Shown: positions 1 through 6,595, numbered from the stretch's first letter. The stretch is 7,894 bases of DNA from Desulfobacterales bacterium (GCA_022361135.1 JAKSBM010000997.1:1-7894), one strand, 5' to 3'. Translations and numbers: made by a program. The notes: generated by a model from the sequence alone, not told the origin.

Positions 1-17
1 TACGCAGGGTTCATTAG

Positions 18-56
18 AAAAAGGAAGGGGCCGGTCAGGATGGGACCTTCCTTTTT
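18..56 (+). terminator. Intrinsic terminator of an upstream gene
   Basis: AAGGAAGG at 21-28 pairs perfectly with CCTTCCTT at 46-53. Flanking A-T pairs extend the stem to 18-56, and the 3' arm runs into eight T residues (52-59). The orientation ends + strand transcription arriving from outside the window. The gene it serves is not visible; the first 17 bases are too short to identify a reading frame. Confidence 0.85.
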
Positions 57-59
57 TTT

Positions 60-250
60 ATGCCTGAATAATCCTGTTTTTTATTTACTAAATCGCAAAT
101 TTGACTCAAACGGCGAATTATCCAAAAAAAGGCTTGTGATTATAGAGTCTTATGTGTAACACTATTTCCTAGTGAACCTGATGTTCATCTCTTAGTCTCA
201 TTTTCAATCTCCGAAAATCAATCGTTTAAAATTTGTCCATTTTACAACCA
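60..250 (+). promoter_or_regulatory. AT-rich promoter region of porin 1
   Basis: This non-coding, AT-rich stretch separates the upstream terminator from the first porin leader. The best -10 candidate is TAAAAT at 227-232 (5 of 6 to consensus) with a poor -35, TTCAAT at 203-208, 18 bases upstream. That would start the transcript near 239, just before the leader hairpin. A TTGACT at 101-106 has no matching -10 at normal spacing. Three short overlapping dyads (154-162, 160-174, 173-187) could be operator sites. The promoter assignment is tentative; only the regulatory nature of the region is reasonably safe. Confidence 0.4.
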
Positions 251-275
251 CGGCCTTATGAAAAGGATGAGGCCG
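251..275 (+). promoter_or_regulatory. Leader hairpin of porin 1 mRNA
   Basis: CGGCCTTAT at 251-259 pairs with ATGAGGCCG at 267-275 (one G-U pair) around the loop GAAAAGG. The hairpin ends 8 bases before the Shine-Dalgarno. The second porin has a hairpin of different sequence in the equivalent place. Known porin leaders such as E. coli ompA carry 5' stem-loops that protect mRNA; that role here is inference. Confidence 0.55.
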
Positions 276-283
276 GTCCATCC

Positions 284-290
284 AAGGAGG
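284..290 (+). promoter_or_regulatory. Shine-Dalgarno that fixes the porin 1 start
   Basis: AAGGAGG is a full-strength Shine-Dalgarno 5 bases before the ATG at 296. The reading frame stays open upstream to a TTG at 233, but that start has no ribosome-binding site and would put 21 charged or proline-containing residues before the signal peptide. The site overlaps a CAAGGAGG string that also resembles a CsrA recognition motif. Confidence 0.85.
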
Positions 291-295
291 AAAAG

Positions 296-1333
296 ATGAG
301 AAAATGGATTAAGATCTGTGCAGCCGTCACTGCTGCATTGGCCCTTTCTTTGTCCGCACATGCTGCCGAATGGAATTTTTACGGCAGTGCCCGCATGGAA
401 ACATTCTTTGAGCACACCGACAATGTGGGAAGTACCGAAACCACCTATGACGAGGATCTCCAGTCCAATGCCCGGATTGGTGCCAAGGTCCGGGTGAATG
501 ATTCCCTCAAGGGACGTTTTGAGTACGGTACAAAGGAAGATGCCCAGGGAACACGGAATGCCAATATCCGTCTCCTTTGGGGCGAATGGGATTTTGGCGG
601 AGGGAAACTCATGGTGGGGCAGTCCTATACCCCCATTTACACCAGTTATTCCAAGGCGGTTTACGACAGTGGCCGGGGCCTGGAAAAATACGGCGCCATT
701 TCCGCCTCCCGGCAGCCCATGATTCGTCTGACAATGGGGGGATTCCAAGTGGCCATCATTGAACCGGCCAATGAAAAGCTGGTCACCACGGATGAGGTGG
801 AGAACAATTATCCCAAGGTGGAAGCTGCGTATCGGATCAAATTCAACAGCGGCTCGGTGAAATTTGTGGGTGGTTTTAACAGTTACGAATTAAACGATGT
901 CCATGATGTGGACTCCTACGTGGTCGGCGTGGGCGGTAAGATGAAATTCAGCCGTTGCTTCATCGCCGGCAGCGTTTACATCGGGCAGAACCTGGGGACC
1001 TATAAGTTTAAAACCTCCCCCGGCGGAGATCCATTGGTTTCCGGCAACAATCTCATCGACAGCGACGACATGGGAATCACCCTGGTCACCGGATATAAGG
1101 TCAACGATATGTTCAGTTTTGAAGCCGGTTATGGTTACATTGAATCCGAGTTGGACCAGTCCGGTTATTCGGAAGACGATGCCACCCATTACTATATCCA
1201 ATCCCAGGTGACCCTGGCACCGGGGGTATACATCGTGCCGGAAATCGGCATGGTGGATGAGGGCGAAGACCAGAATGGCGCAGAAGAAAAGGAAGTCACC
1301 TATTACGGTGCCAAGTGGCAAATTAATTTTTAA
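296..1333 (+). CDS. Outer-membrane beta-barrel porin (copy 1)
   Basis: The 345-residue product is predicted to form a trimer-type or general diffusion porin in the outer membrane, passing small solutes. Residues 1-23 form a classic Sec signal peptide: MRKWIK, a hydrophobic core, then AHA before the mature AEWNF. The mature part alternates short amphipathic strands with acidic, Gly/Asn/Asp-rich loops, has one Cys (KFSRCF), and ends in QINF, giving the C-terminal Phe used by the BAM assembly machinery. The start is ATG at 296, set by AAGGAGG at 284-290. It is closely paralogous to the next gene along the whole length; the only length difference is five extra residues around positions 81-87. It has its own terminator. 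Substrate and ion selectivity cannot be read from sequence. The porin class is fairly sure, the precise family less so. Confidence 0.88.
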   Translation: MRKWIKICAAVTAALALSLSAHAAEWNFYGSARMETFFEHTDNVGSTETTYDEDLQSNARIGAKVRVNDSLKGRFEYGTKEDAQGTRNANIRLLWGEWDFGGGKLMVGQSYTPIYTSYSKAVYDSGRGLEKYGAISASRQPMIRLTMGGFQVAIIEPANEKLVTTDEVENNYPKVEAAYRIKFNSGSVKFVGGFNSYELNDVHDVDSYVVGVGGKMKFSRCFIAGSVYIGQNLGTYKFKTSPGGDPLVSGNNLIDSDDMGITLVTGYKVNDMFSFEAGYGYIESELDQSGYSEDDATHYYIQSQVTLAPGVYIVPEIGMVDEGEDQNGAEEKEVTYYGAKWQINF

Positions 1334-1346
1334 GCCCCTTTGAATC

Positions 1347-1363
1347 ATAGGGTTCAACCCTAT
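1347..1363 (+). repeat. Short dyad directly before the porin 1 terminator
   Basis: ATAGGGTT (1347-1354) and AACCCTAT (1356-1363) form a perfect 17-base palindrome around one C. As RNA it would fold as a 6-bp stem with a 5-base loop immediately upstream of the terminator stem. It may help stop 3' exonucleases or simply be a tandem terminator element; the function is not established. Confidence 0.5.
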
Positions 1364-1364
1364 T

Positions 1365-1397
1365 AAAAACGGGAGGTCCAAGGACTTCCCGTTTTTT
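1365..1397 (+). terminator. Intrinsic terminator of porin 1
   Basis: ACGGGAGGTC around 1369-1378 pairs with GACTTCCCGT around 1383-1392 (one G-U), followed by six T residues (1392-1397) and preceded by five A residues that could extend the stem. It starts 31 bases after the stop codon, so porin 1 should be transcribed separately from porin 2. Confidence 0.9.
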
Positions 1398-1617
1398 ATT
1401 TGTGGAATTGCCCTGCCCAGTGATTTGATCCCATTACAGCCAATGAATGGGCCGGATTAAATCATTTCCACCGGCTTTCAATCCGCCGTGAATGTCCTTC
1501 ATCTTTCCTAACCCCTTCCATACCCAATCCAAAATTTATTCTCATCAACAACAAACAATAAAAAGCCATGATCCCCGAGGGTGTATCCACATCCTGAAGC
1601 TGATAATTCAATTCAAT
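1398..1617 (+). promoter_or_regulatory. Intergenic promoter region of porin 2
   Basis: No gene is apparent in this stretch. A -10-like GATAAT lies at 1602-1607 (5 of 6 to consensus) but has no recognisable -35, so any promoter may need an activator. It would start the transcript close to 1614, at the foot of the leader hairpin. A 6-bp inverted repeat, CGGATT (1453-1458) and AATCCG (1480-1485), is a weak operator candidate. The rest shows nothing I can name. Confidence 0.4.
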
Positions 1618-1638
1618 GCCCTGCCAAGGGGGCAGGGC
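1618..1638 (+). promoter_or_regulatory. Leader hairpin of porin 2 mRNA
   Basis: GCCCTGCC (1618-1625) and GGCAGGGC (1631-1638) form a perfect 8-bp GC-rich stem with loop AAGGG. It ends two bases before the Shine-Dalgarno at 1641. Such a strong stem so near the ribosome site could stabilise the 5' end or tune initiation. Its placement parallels the porin 1 leader hairpin although the sequences differ. Confidence 0.65.
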
Positions 1639-1640
1639 GC

Positions 1641-1646
1641 AAGGAG
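1641..1646 (+). promoter_or_regulatory. Shine-Dalgarno that fixes the porin 2 start
   Basis: AAGGAG lies 6 bases before ATG 1653. The frame is open back to a GTG at 1581, but that start would begin before the leader hairpin and add 24 residues ahead of the signal peptide, so ATG 1653 is preferred. Confidence 0.85.
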
Positions 1647-1652
1647 ACAAAG

Positions 1653-2675
1653 ATGAAAAAATGGATGAAAGTTGCAGCATTACTTGTAACCACCCTGGGC
1701 CTAGCTGCATCGGCCCAGGCCGCAGAGTGGAATTTCTACGGCAGTGCCCGTGTGGAAACCTTCATCAGCGATACCGATGAGAACGGCAGTTCCACAACGG
1801 AATATTCCCAGATGCTCCAGGAAAATGCCCGCATCGGCGCCAAGGTTCGGGTGAGCGATTCCCTTAGGGCGCGGTTTGAATATGGTACCAAGGGAAGCAA
1901 TGCCAATATTCGGCAGATCTGGGGAGAGTGGACCTTTGGTTCGGGAAGTCTCCTGGTGGGGCAGACCTACACCCCCATTTACAACAGCTATTCTTCCTCG
2001 GTTTATGACAATGGTCGCGGCCTTGAAGGATACGGGGTTATTTCCGCCAGTCGGAAACCCATGGTTCGTTTGAAATTCGGTGGATTCCAGGTGGCTGCCG
2101 TTTCTCCCGCCAGTAAAGTCCTCACCGGTACCACGGCATCTGAAAATAATATTCCCAAGCTGGAAATGGGGTATACCATGAAGTTTAACTCCGGTAGTGT
2201 GAAACTGGTGGGTGGGTATAATACCTATGAGCTGGATAATAAATATGATGTGGATTCCTATGTCGTGGGCATTGGCGGCAAGGTGAAGTTTGGCGCCGCT
2301 TTCCTGGCAGGTAGCATTTACACCGGCCAGAACCTGGGGCCCTATGGGTTTAAAAACAGCCCTAATGATGACCCGACAATTTCCGCAAACAATGTGGTGG
2401 ACAACGAATCCATGGGCTTTACCCTGATCGCAGGATACAAGTTCAATGACATGGTTAAAGTCCAGGCCGGTTACGGTTATACCGAGTCTGAGCTGGACCA
2501 GGCCAACTCCAAGGAAGACGATGCCAGCCAGTATTATCTCCAGGCCAAGCTCACCCTGGCGCCGGGCGTCTACATCGTTCCGGAAATCGGTTTTGTGGAC
2601 GAGGGCAAGGATGCCAATGGCAACCAGGAAGAAGAAGTCACCTACTATGGTGCCAAATGGCAGATTAATTTCTAA
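1653..2675 (+). CDS. Outer-membrane beta-barrel porin (copy 2)
   Basis: The 340-residue product is a second porin of the same family, expected in the outer membrane. Residues 1-23 are a Sec signal peptide (MKKWMK, hydrophobic core, AQA before AEWNF), the same length as in copy 1. The mature protein shares long blocks with copy 1: NFYGSAR at the N-terminus, NARIGAKVRV, DVDSYVVG, GYGY near ESELDQ, TLAPGVYIVPEIG, and the C-terminal TYYGAKWQINF ending in Phe. Relative to copy 1 it lacks five residues in one loop (after EYGTK) and has no mature Cys; the remaining differences cluster in loop-like acidic or Asn/Ser-rich segments. It has its own leader hairpin, ribosome site and terminator. This suggests tandem duplication with separate control. 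Substrate unknown. Confidence 0.88.
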   Translation: MKKWMKVAALLVTTLGLAASAQAAEWNFYGSARVETFISDTDENGSSTTEYSQMLQENARIGAKVRVSDSLRARFEYGTKGSNANIRQIWGEWTFGSGSLLVGQTYTPIYNSYSSSVYDNGRGLEGYGVISASRKPMVRLKFGGFQVAAVSPASKVLTGTTASENNIPKLEMGYTMKFNSGSVKLVGGYNTYELDNKYDVDSYVVGIGGKVKFGAAFLAGSIYTGQNLGPYGFKNSPNDDPTISANNVVDNESMGFTLIAGYKFNDMVKVQAGYGYTESELDQANSKEDDASQYYLQAKLTLAPGVYIVPEIGFVDEGKDANGNQEEEVTYYGAKWQINF

Positions 2676-2702
2676 CCCACCATTTGTTTGAATTGCCCAT
2701 GC

Positions 2703-2736
2703 AAAGGGGAGGCGGTGGTTTGCCTCCCCTTTTTTT
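2703..2736 (+). terminator. Intrinsic terminator of porin 2
   Basis: AAAGGGGAGGC (2703-2713) pairs perfectly with GCCTCCCCTTT (2722-2732), loop of 8 bases, running into seven T residues (2730-2736). This is the strongest terminator in the window and separates the porin from the signalling operon. Confidence 0.95.
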
Positions 2737-2825
2737 GTGTTCAATACTTGCAGGACGGACTTTGCCTTCCAATCTTGCCTCCCCCCTTTGATTCCTCAAT
2801 TTGTATAAAAGGAGATAAAATTTTG

Positions 2826-2854
2826 TTGACAGAAAGGATTTCTCTTTTTATATT
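2826..2854 (+). promoter_or_regulatory. Near-consensus sigma-70 promoter of the kinase operon
   Basis: TTGACA (2826-2831) is a perfect -35, followed by a 17-base spacer and TATATT (2849-2854), 5 of 6 to the -10 consensus. The start point would be near 2861, giving a leader of roughly 30-50 bases before the kinase start. The quality suggests steady, activator-independent transcription of the kinase and c-di-GMP regulator. Confidence 0.8.
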
Positions 2855-2909
2855 CCGCAAAAAAAGTTAGCTCACAATAACTCTATTTGGTTTGTTGAAA
2901 TTCATTCCC

Positions 2910-4379
2910 ATGCTGAAGCTTAAGTCCAAATTCCGTCTCCTCATCGGACTCTATATGAGTATTCCCCTGGTGGTTCTTTGTATTTCCATCCGTGGAACCG
3001 ACATCTTTTCAAACCTTCAATTTCAAAACGCCTTGGGCATATCCATAGCTGCATCCATTTTCATTTGCCTGTGCAATCCCCTCCTCATTGGGTTGCGCTG
3101 GTGTGTTTTTGAACAATTGGATGAGATTTCAAAGGTATGCACCGAACTCAAACATGGGCGGTACACCTTTTTCTCCTTGCCTAATGAACCCTTGGATGGC
3201 GGAGATGAAAATGAACTCATCGATTTAATGCGGGATATGAATTGGATGATTCGCAAGATCGCCTCAAGGGAGTCGGAGTTGGAAGCCCGGGTGAGCCAGA
3301 GGACACTGGATTTGGAACAAACCAATGGAGAATTACTTCTGGCCAGGGATCAGGCCAATGCATCCGCCCGGGCAAAGAGTGAGTTCCTTGCCACCATGGG
3401 CCACGAGTTGAGGACCCCCTTGAATGCCGTCCTGGGTTATACCGATCTCCTCATGACATCGGCTTTGCCTTCCAAGCAGGAAGAGTACGTGAGGATTATC
3501 CGGACGGCCTCCCAATCCCTTTTAAAAATCATTAATGATATTCTTACCTTTTCAAAGGTGGATGCCGGCAAATTGGTGGTGGAAAATATCCCCTTTGACC
3601 TGGAAAAGATTTTTGAAGAAACCTTTGATCTGTTCAAACATGAATTGGATGAAAAATCCCTGGACTTGTCCTTTGACATGCCCGCTGGGCTACCCCGCCA
3701 TATCATGGGAGATCCCTTGAGGTTGCAGCAGGTTTTTATCAATCTGGTTTCCAATGCCGTGAAATTCACCCAGGAGGGGGGAATTCATATTCGCGTTGAC
3801 GGGGATGTGGAAAAAGATCGGACCACCTTTGTTTTTGAGGTTCAAGATAGTGGCATCGGCATGTCCGAGCAGACCCTGTCCAGGATTTTTATCCCCTTTA
3901 CCCAGGCCGATGGTTCCACCACCCGGAATTTTGGCGGAACCGGTCTGGGCCTTGCCATTTCACAGAAGTTGATCCACCTCATGGGGGGAAAAATCATTGT
4001 CCACAGCAGCCCGGGAAGGGGAAGCTGTTTCCGGGTTGAGTTGGAGGCGGTTTGTGCCCCTTCAATGCCTGAAGTTCAAATTCATGGAGAAGCCCCCCTG
4101 CTGCCCCGGGTTGGGAAAAAGAATGCAGCCCCGTCCGGTGTGGCCGGCGCCGGGAAAACCATGGGCAAAGAGATTCAACCCCTTTTATCCAGAATGGATG
4201 AACAGATTCGCCAGAATAGTTTAACGGCCAAGGAAACCGCACGGAGTTTAAAGATGGCATTGGCGGAATCCAGCCATTCCCATTTGGCTGAAAAATTGGA
4301 AACCCAGCTCAATCGTTTTGATTTTAAAACCGCTGGGAAAACCTTCTCCCATTTAACTTCTCAAATAAAAGTCGCCTAG
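2910..4379 (+). CDS. Membrane histidine kinase with hybrid-type C-terminal tail
   Basis: Counting from ATG 2910, the product has 489 residues. Helices at about 8-27 and 41-64 anchor it in the inner membrane with only a very short periplasmic loop. A HAMP-like segment (about 64-118) and a coiled coil (115-158) lead to HisKA with phospho-acceptor His165 in HELRTPL. The ATPase domain has its N box (N278, N282), G1 box DSGIGM (313-318), F box around 325-334 and G2 box GGTGLGLAI (342-350), so it should be active. After a Pro/Gly/Ala-rich linker, residues about 420-485 form a helical domain with an FDF motif, of the kind found after the receiver in many hybrid kinases; here no receiver precedes it. 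TTG codons at 2892 and 2895 could add six or five residues; no start has a clear Shine-Dalgarno. It is expected to phosphorylate the regulator encoded 11 bases downstream. The signal is unknown. Confidence 0.92.
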   Translation: MLKLKSKFRLLIGLYMSIPLVVLCISIRGTDIFSNLQFQNALGISIAASIFICLCNPLLIGLRWCVFEQLDEISKVCTELKHGRYTFFSLPNEPLDGGDENELIDLMRDMNWMIRKIASRESELEARVSQRTLDLEQTNGELLLARDQANASARAKSEFLATMGHELRTPLNAVLGYTDLLMTSALPSKQEEYVRIIRTASQSLLKIINDILTFSKVDAGKLVVENIPFDLEKIFEETFDLFKHELDEKSLDLSFDMPAGLPRHIMGDPLRLQQVFINLVSNAVKFTQEGGIHIRVDGDVEKDRTTFVFEVQDSGIGMSEQTLSRIFIPFTQADGSTTRNFGGTGLGLAISQKLIHLMGGKIIVHSSPGRGSCFRVELEAVCAPSMPEVQIHGEAPLLPRVGKKNAAPSGVAGAGKTMGKEIQPLLSRMDEQIRQNSLTAKETARSLKMALAESSHSHLAEKLETQLNRFDFKTAGKTFSHLTSQIKVA

Positions 4380-4390
4380 GGAAATACACC

Positions 4391-6493
4391 ATGGATATCA
4401 GTTCTCAGGTCAAGGAGAGGATTCTCATCGTCGACGATACCCCGGCCAATATCGATGTGCTGGGTGCCATGCTTTCACAGGCGTATGATATCAGTGTTGC
4501 CGTGAATGGTCCCACGGCCCTGGAAATCGCCCAGTCCGACAGCCCCCCGGACCTGGTGCTTCTGGATATTATGATGCCGGAAATGGATGGCTATGAGGTG
4601 GCCAGGCGATTAAAGGCCGACCCGGTTACCCGGGGCATTCCCATTATTTTCGTCACGGCTAAAGTCGACAAGGAGGACGAGGCTTTTGGCTTTGAAATCG
4701 GGGCTGTGGATTACCTCCATAAACCCGTGAGTTCCCAGGTCACCCTGGCACGGATTAAATCCCAGTTGGAGCTTAAACGACTCAGGGATCGAATATCCGG
4801 AGAGTTGGAAAAAAGCAGGATTTCCGCCAGTGAGAACCGGATCTATTTCAGGGAGTTGTTTCGAAGTTCCCCCCAGGGCATTGTCCTGTTGGATGGGGAG
4901 GGGCGGATCCTCCAGGTCAACCAAAGTTTTTGCCTGCTCTTGGGCTATGATACGGAAACCGATGTCATGGACCAGGGGATTTTCCATCTCATCCCCGGGT
5001 CGGATTTTGACATGGCGGAGTTGATTCAGAAGACCTGGACCGGAGACACAATCACATCCGAGGCCCTCTGCCTGCACCGGGAGGGATACCAGATTCCGGT
5101 TTCTCTTTTGGCCTACCCCGTAAGTGTCCAGGGGGAAACACGGGGGATTTTTGTCTTTGTGGAAAATATCTCCCATAAAAAATTGTTTGAGGAGCGCTTG
5201 AAACATCAAGCCTTCCACGATGCACTCACCGGAATTCCCAATCGTCAATTGTTCAAGCAGAGGCTGGAATACGCCATTGCCTCGGTGAAACAGGACCAGG
5301 GAGAGTTTGCCGTCCTCCTCATTGACCTGGATCGATTCAAAAGCATCAATGACACCCTGGGGCACCATGCCGGGGATGAACTGCTCAAGGTTGTCACCCA
5401 GGCGATTCAGGGTTGCTTAAGGTCCCAGGACACCCTGGCCCGCCTGGGGGGAGATGAATTTGCCATTTTGCTTCCAGGGATATGGAGCCGGCAAACCATC
5501 TGCAAGGTGGCCACCCGGATCCGGGATGCGGTTGAAAGTCCCCTTCACATCCAGAATCAGATGGTTCACATCTCCGCCAGCATCGGCATTGTATTGGACA
5601 CCCGGAACTACAACGATGCCAATATGCTTTTACGGGATGCGGATCTGGCCATGTACGATGCCAAGGATGGGGGACGGGCCCAATTTAAATTCTTTACCCC
5701 CGAGAGTCGGGAAAGCCTCATGGCTTCGGTGACCCTGGAAACGGAATTGCGAAAGGCCATCAACCATGATCAACTGACCCTCCATTACCAACCCATTGTT
5801 CAGCTGAAGGATGGTCTGGTTTCAGGGTTTGAAGCTTTAATCCGCTGGGATCATCCCAGCCGGGGATTGATATTTCCGGACCAGTTTATACCCGTGGCCG
5901 AAGGCTCCGGCCTCATGGTTCCCATGGGGAAGTGGATATTGGAAACCGCCTGTCGCCGTCTGGCCATGTGGCAGCCCCAGACCAACATCGGCATGAATAT
6001 CAATATTTCCATAAAACAATTCCAGGAGAAGTGCTTTGTGGATGATTTGGGGGAAATTGTCTCCAGATGCGGGATATCCCCCTGTGGGGTAAAATTGGAA
6101 TTCACCGAGTCCCTGCTCATGGCCCATACGGATTTTGCCGTTAAGCAATTGGAGAAATTAAAGGACCAGGGCTTCACCCTATCCATAGATGATTTTGGAA
6201 CCGGATATTCCTCCCTGTCCTACCTCCAGCAGTTTCCCGTGGACCAGATTAAAATTGATCGTTCCTTTGTCCAGAGCATGGGGGTGAGGGAAGAGAGCGT
6301 TGAAATTGTGAAATCCATTATCTCTTTGGCCAAGGGACTTGGCCTTTCCACGGTGGCCGAGGGGGTGGAGACCAAGGAACAGCTTGAAATCCTAAGGGAG
6401 CTTTCCTGTGATTCCGCACAGGGGTATTTTTTTGCCAAGCCCATGCCCCCCTTGAATGCGTTTACCTATCTGAATCATAATCTGGCCCTTTGA
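4391..6493 (+). CDS. REC-PAS-GGDEF-EAL c-di-GMP response regulator
   Basis: This 700-residue cytoplasmic regulator makes and/or degrades c-di-GMP. REC (about 9-125) has the acidic pair D15/D16, phospho-acceptor D59 in LVLLDIMMPEMDG, T89 and K111. A PAS domain (about 150-265) may bind a ligand or cofactor. The GGDEF domain (about 275-435) has intact GGDEF at 353-357 and an inhibitory RxxD site (RSQD, 344-347) correctly placed five residues upstream. The EAL domain (about 448-695) keeps EAL at 481-483, N538, E570, E573, the DDFGTG loop at 600-605, K621, E657 and Q677, so the phosphodiesterase should also be active. ATG 4391 is preceded by AGGGA (4378-4382), which overlaps the kinase stop codon and suggests translational coupling. 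The upstream kinase is the likely phosphodonor. Which activity dominates, and how phosphorylation shifts it, cannot be told from sequence. Confidence 0.95.
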   Translation: MDISSQVKERILIVDDTPANIDVLGAMLSQAYDISVAVNGPTALEIAQSDSPPDLVLLDIMMPEMDGYEVARRLKADPVTRGIPIIFVTAKVDKEDEAFGFEIGAVDYLHKPVSSQVTLARIKSQLELKRLRDRISGELEKSRISASENRIYFRELFRSSPQGIVLLDGEGRILQVNQSFCLLLGYDTETDVMDQGIFHLIPGSDFDMAELIQKTWTGDTITSEALCLHREGYQIPVSLLAYPVSVQGETRGIFVFVENISHKKLFEERLKHQAFHDALTGIPNRQLFKQRLEYAIASVKQDQGEFAVLLIDLDRFKSINDTLGHHAGDELLKVVTQAIQGCLRSQDTLARLGGDEFAILLPGIWSRQTICKVATRIRDAVESPLHIQNQMVHISASIGIVLDTRNYNDANMLLRDADLAMYDAKDGGRAQFKFFTPESRESLMASVTLETELRKAINHDQLTLHYQPIVQLKDGLVSGFEALIRWDHPSRGLIFPDQFIPVAEGSGLMVPMGKWILETACRRLAMWQPQTNIGMNINISIKQFQEKCFVDDLGEIVSRCGISPCGVKLEFTESLLMAHTDFAVKQLEKLKDQGFTLSIDDFGTGYSSLSYLQQFPVDQIKIDRSFVQSMGVREESVEIVKSIISLAKGLGLSTVAEGVETKEQLEILRELSCDSAQGYFFAKPMPPLNAFTYLNHNLAL

Positions 6494-6557
6494 TCCTCCG
6501 GTGGCGGGTTGCCTGGTTTTCCAACTTAACTTTCGTTCCGTGGATTTGGATTGCCCA

Positions 6558-6584
6558 TCCCGGTCCATGGTCCATGGACCGGGA
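6558..6584. terminator. Perfect 12-bp hairpin between convergent genes
   Basis: TCCCGGTCCATG (6558-6569) and CATGGACCGGGA (6573-6584) pair without mismatch around a GTC loop. GCCC (6553-6556) and GGGC (6587-6590) can extend it past a small internal loop. It sits between the stop of the c-di-GMP regulator (6493) and the stop of the PEP-CTERM gene (6596). There is no T tract on either side, so it is not a canonical intrinsic terminator; a bidirectional 3'-end or transcript-stabilising structure is most likely. It contains two CCATGG copies seven bases apart. Confidence 0.6.
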
Positions 6585-6595
6585 CAGGGCAGGGC

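Noticed and set aside
101..106. TTGACT as a -35 element for porin 1
   Set aside because: No acceptable -10 hexamer occurs 16-18 bases downstream (the region is TCC followed by an A run).
242..1381. Antisense frames of 168 and 163 codons opposite porin 1
   Set aside because: They are shadows of the porin reading frame with no start signals and no recognisable protein features.
1404..1420. Possible sigma-54 -24/-12 element before porin 2
   Set aside because: The GG and GC doublets are 9 bases apart rather than 10 and the flanking bases do not match the consensus.
1701..2744. 347-codon open frame antisense to porin 2
   Set aside because: It mirrors the porin codon pattern, has no ribosome site, and its translation lacks domain character; the porin on the + strand has a signal peptide, conserved paralog and C-terminal Phe.
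2807..2870. Tiny frame with AAAAGGAG followed by TTG at 2823, 15 codons
   Set aside because: It overlaps the near-consensus promoter and would lie upstream of the predicted transcript start, so the Shine-Dalgarno-like string is probably fortuitous.
4610..5368. 252-codon frame antisense to the REC-PAS part of the c-di-GMP regulator
   Set aside because: The + strand protein has complete REC and PAS motifs through this stretch; the antisense translation has no domain signature.
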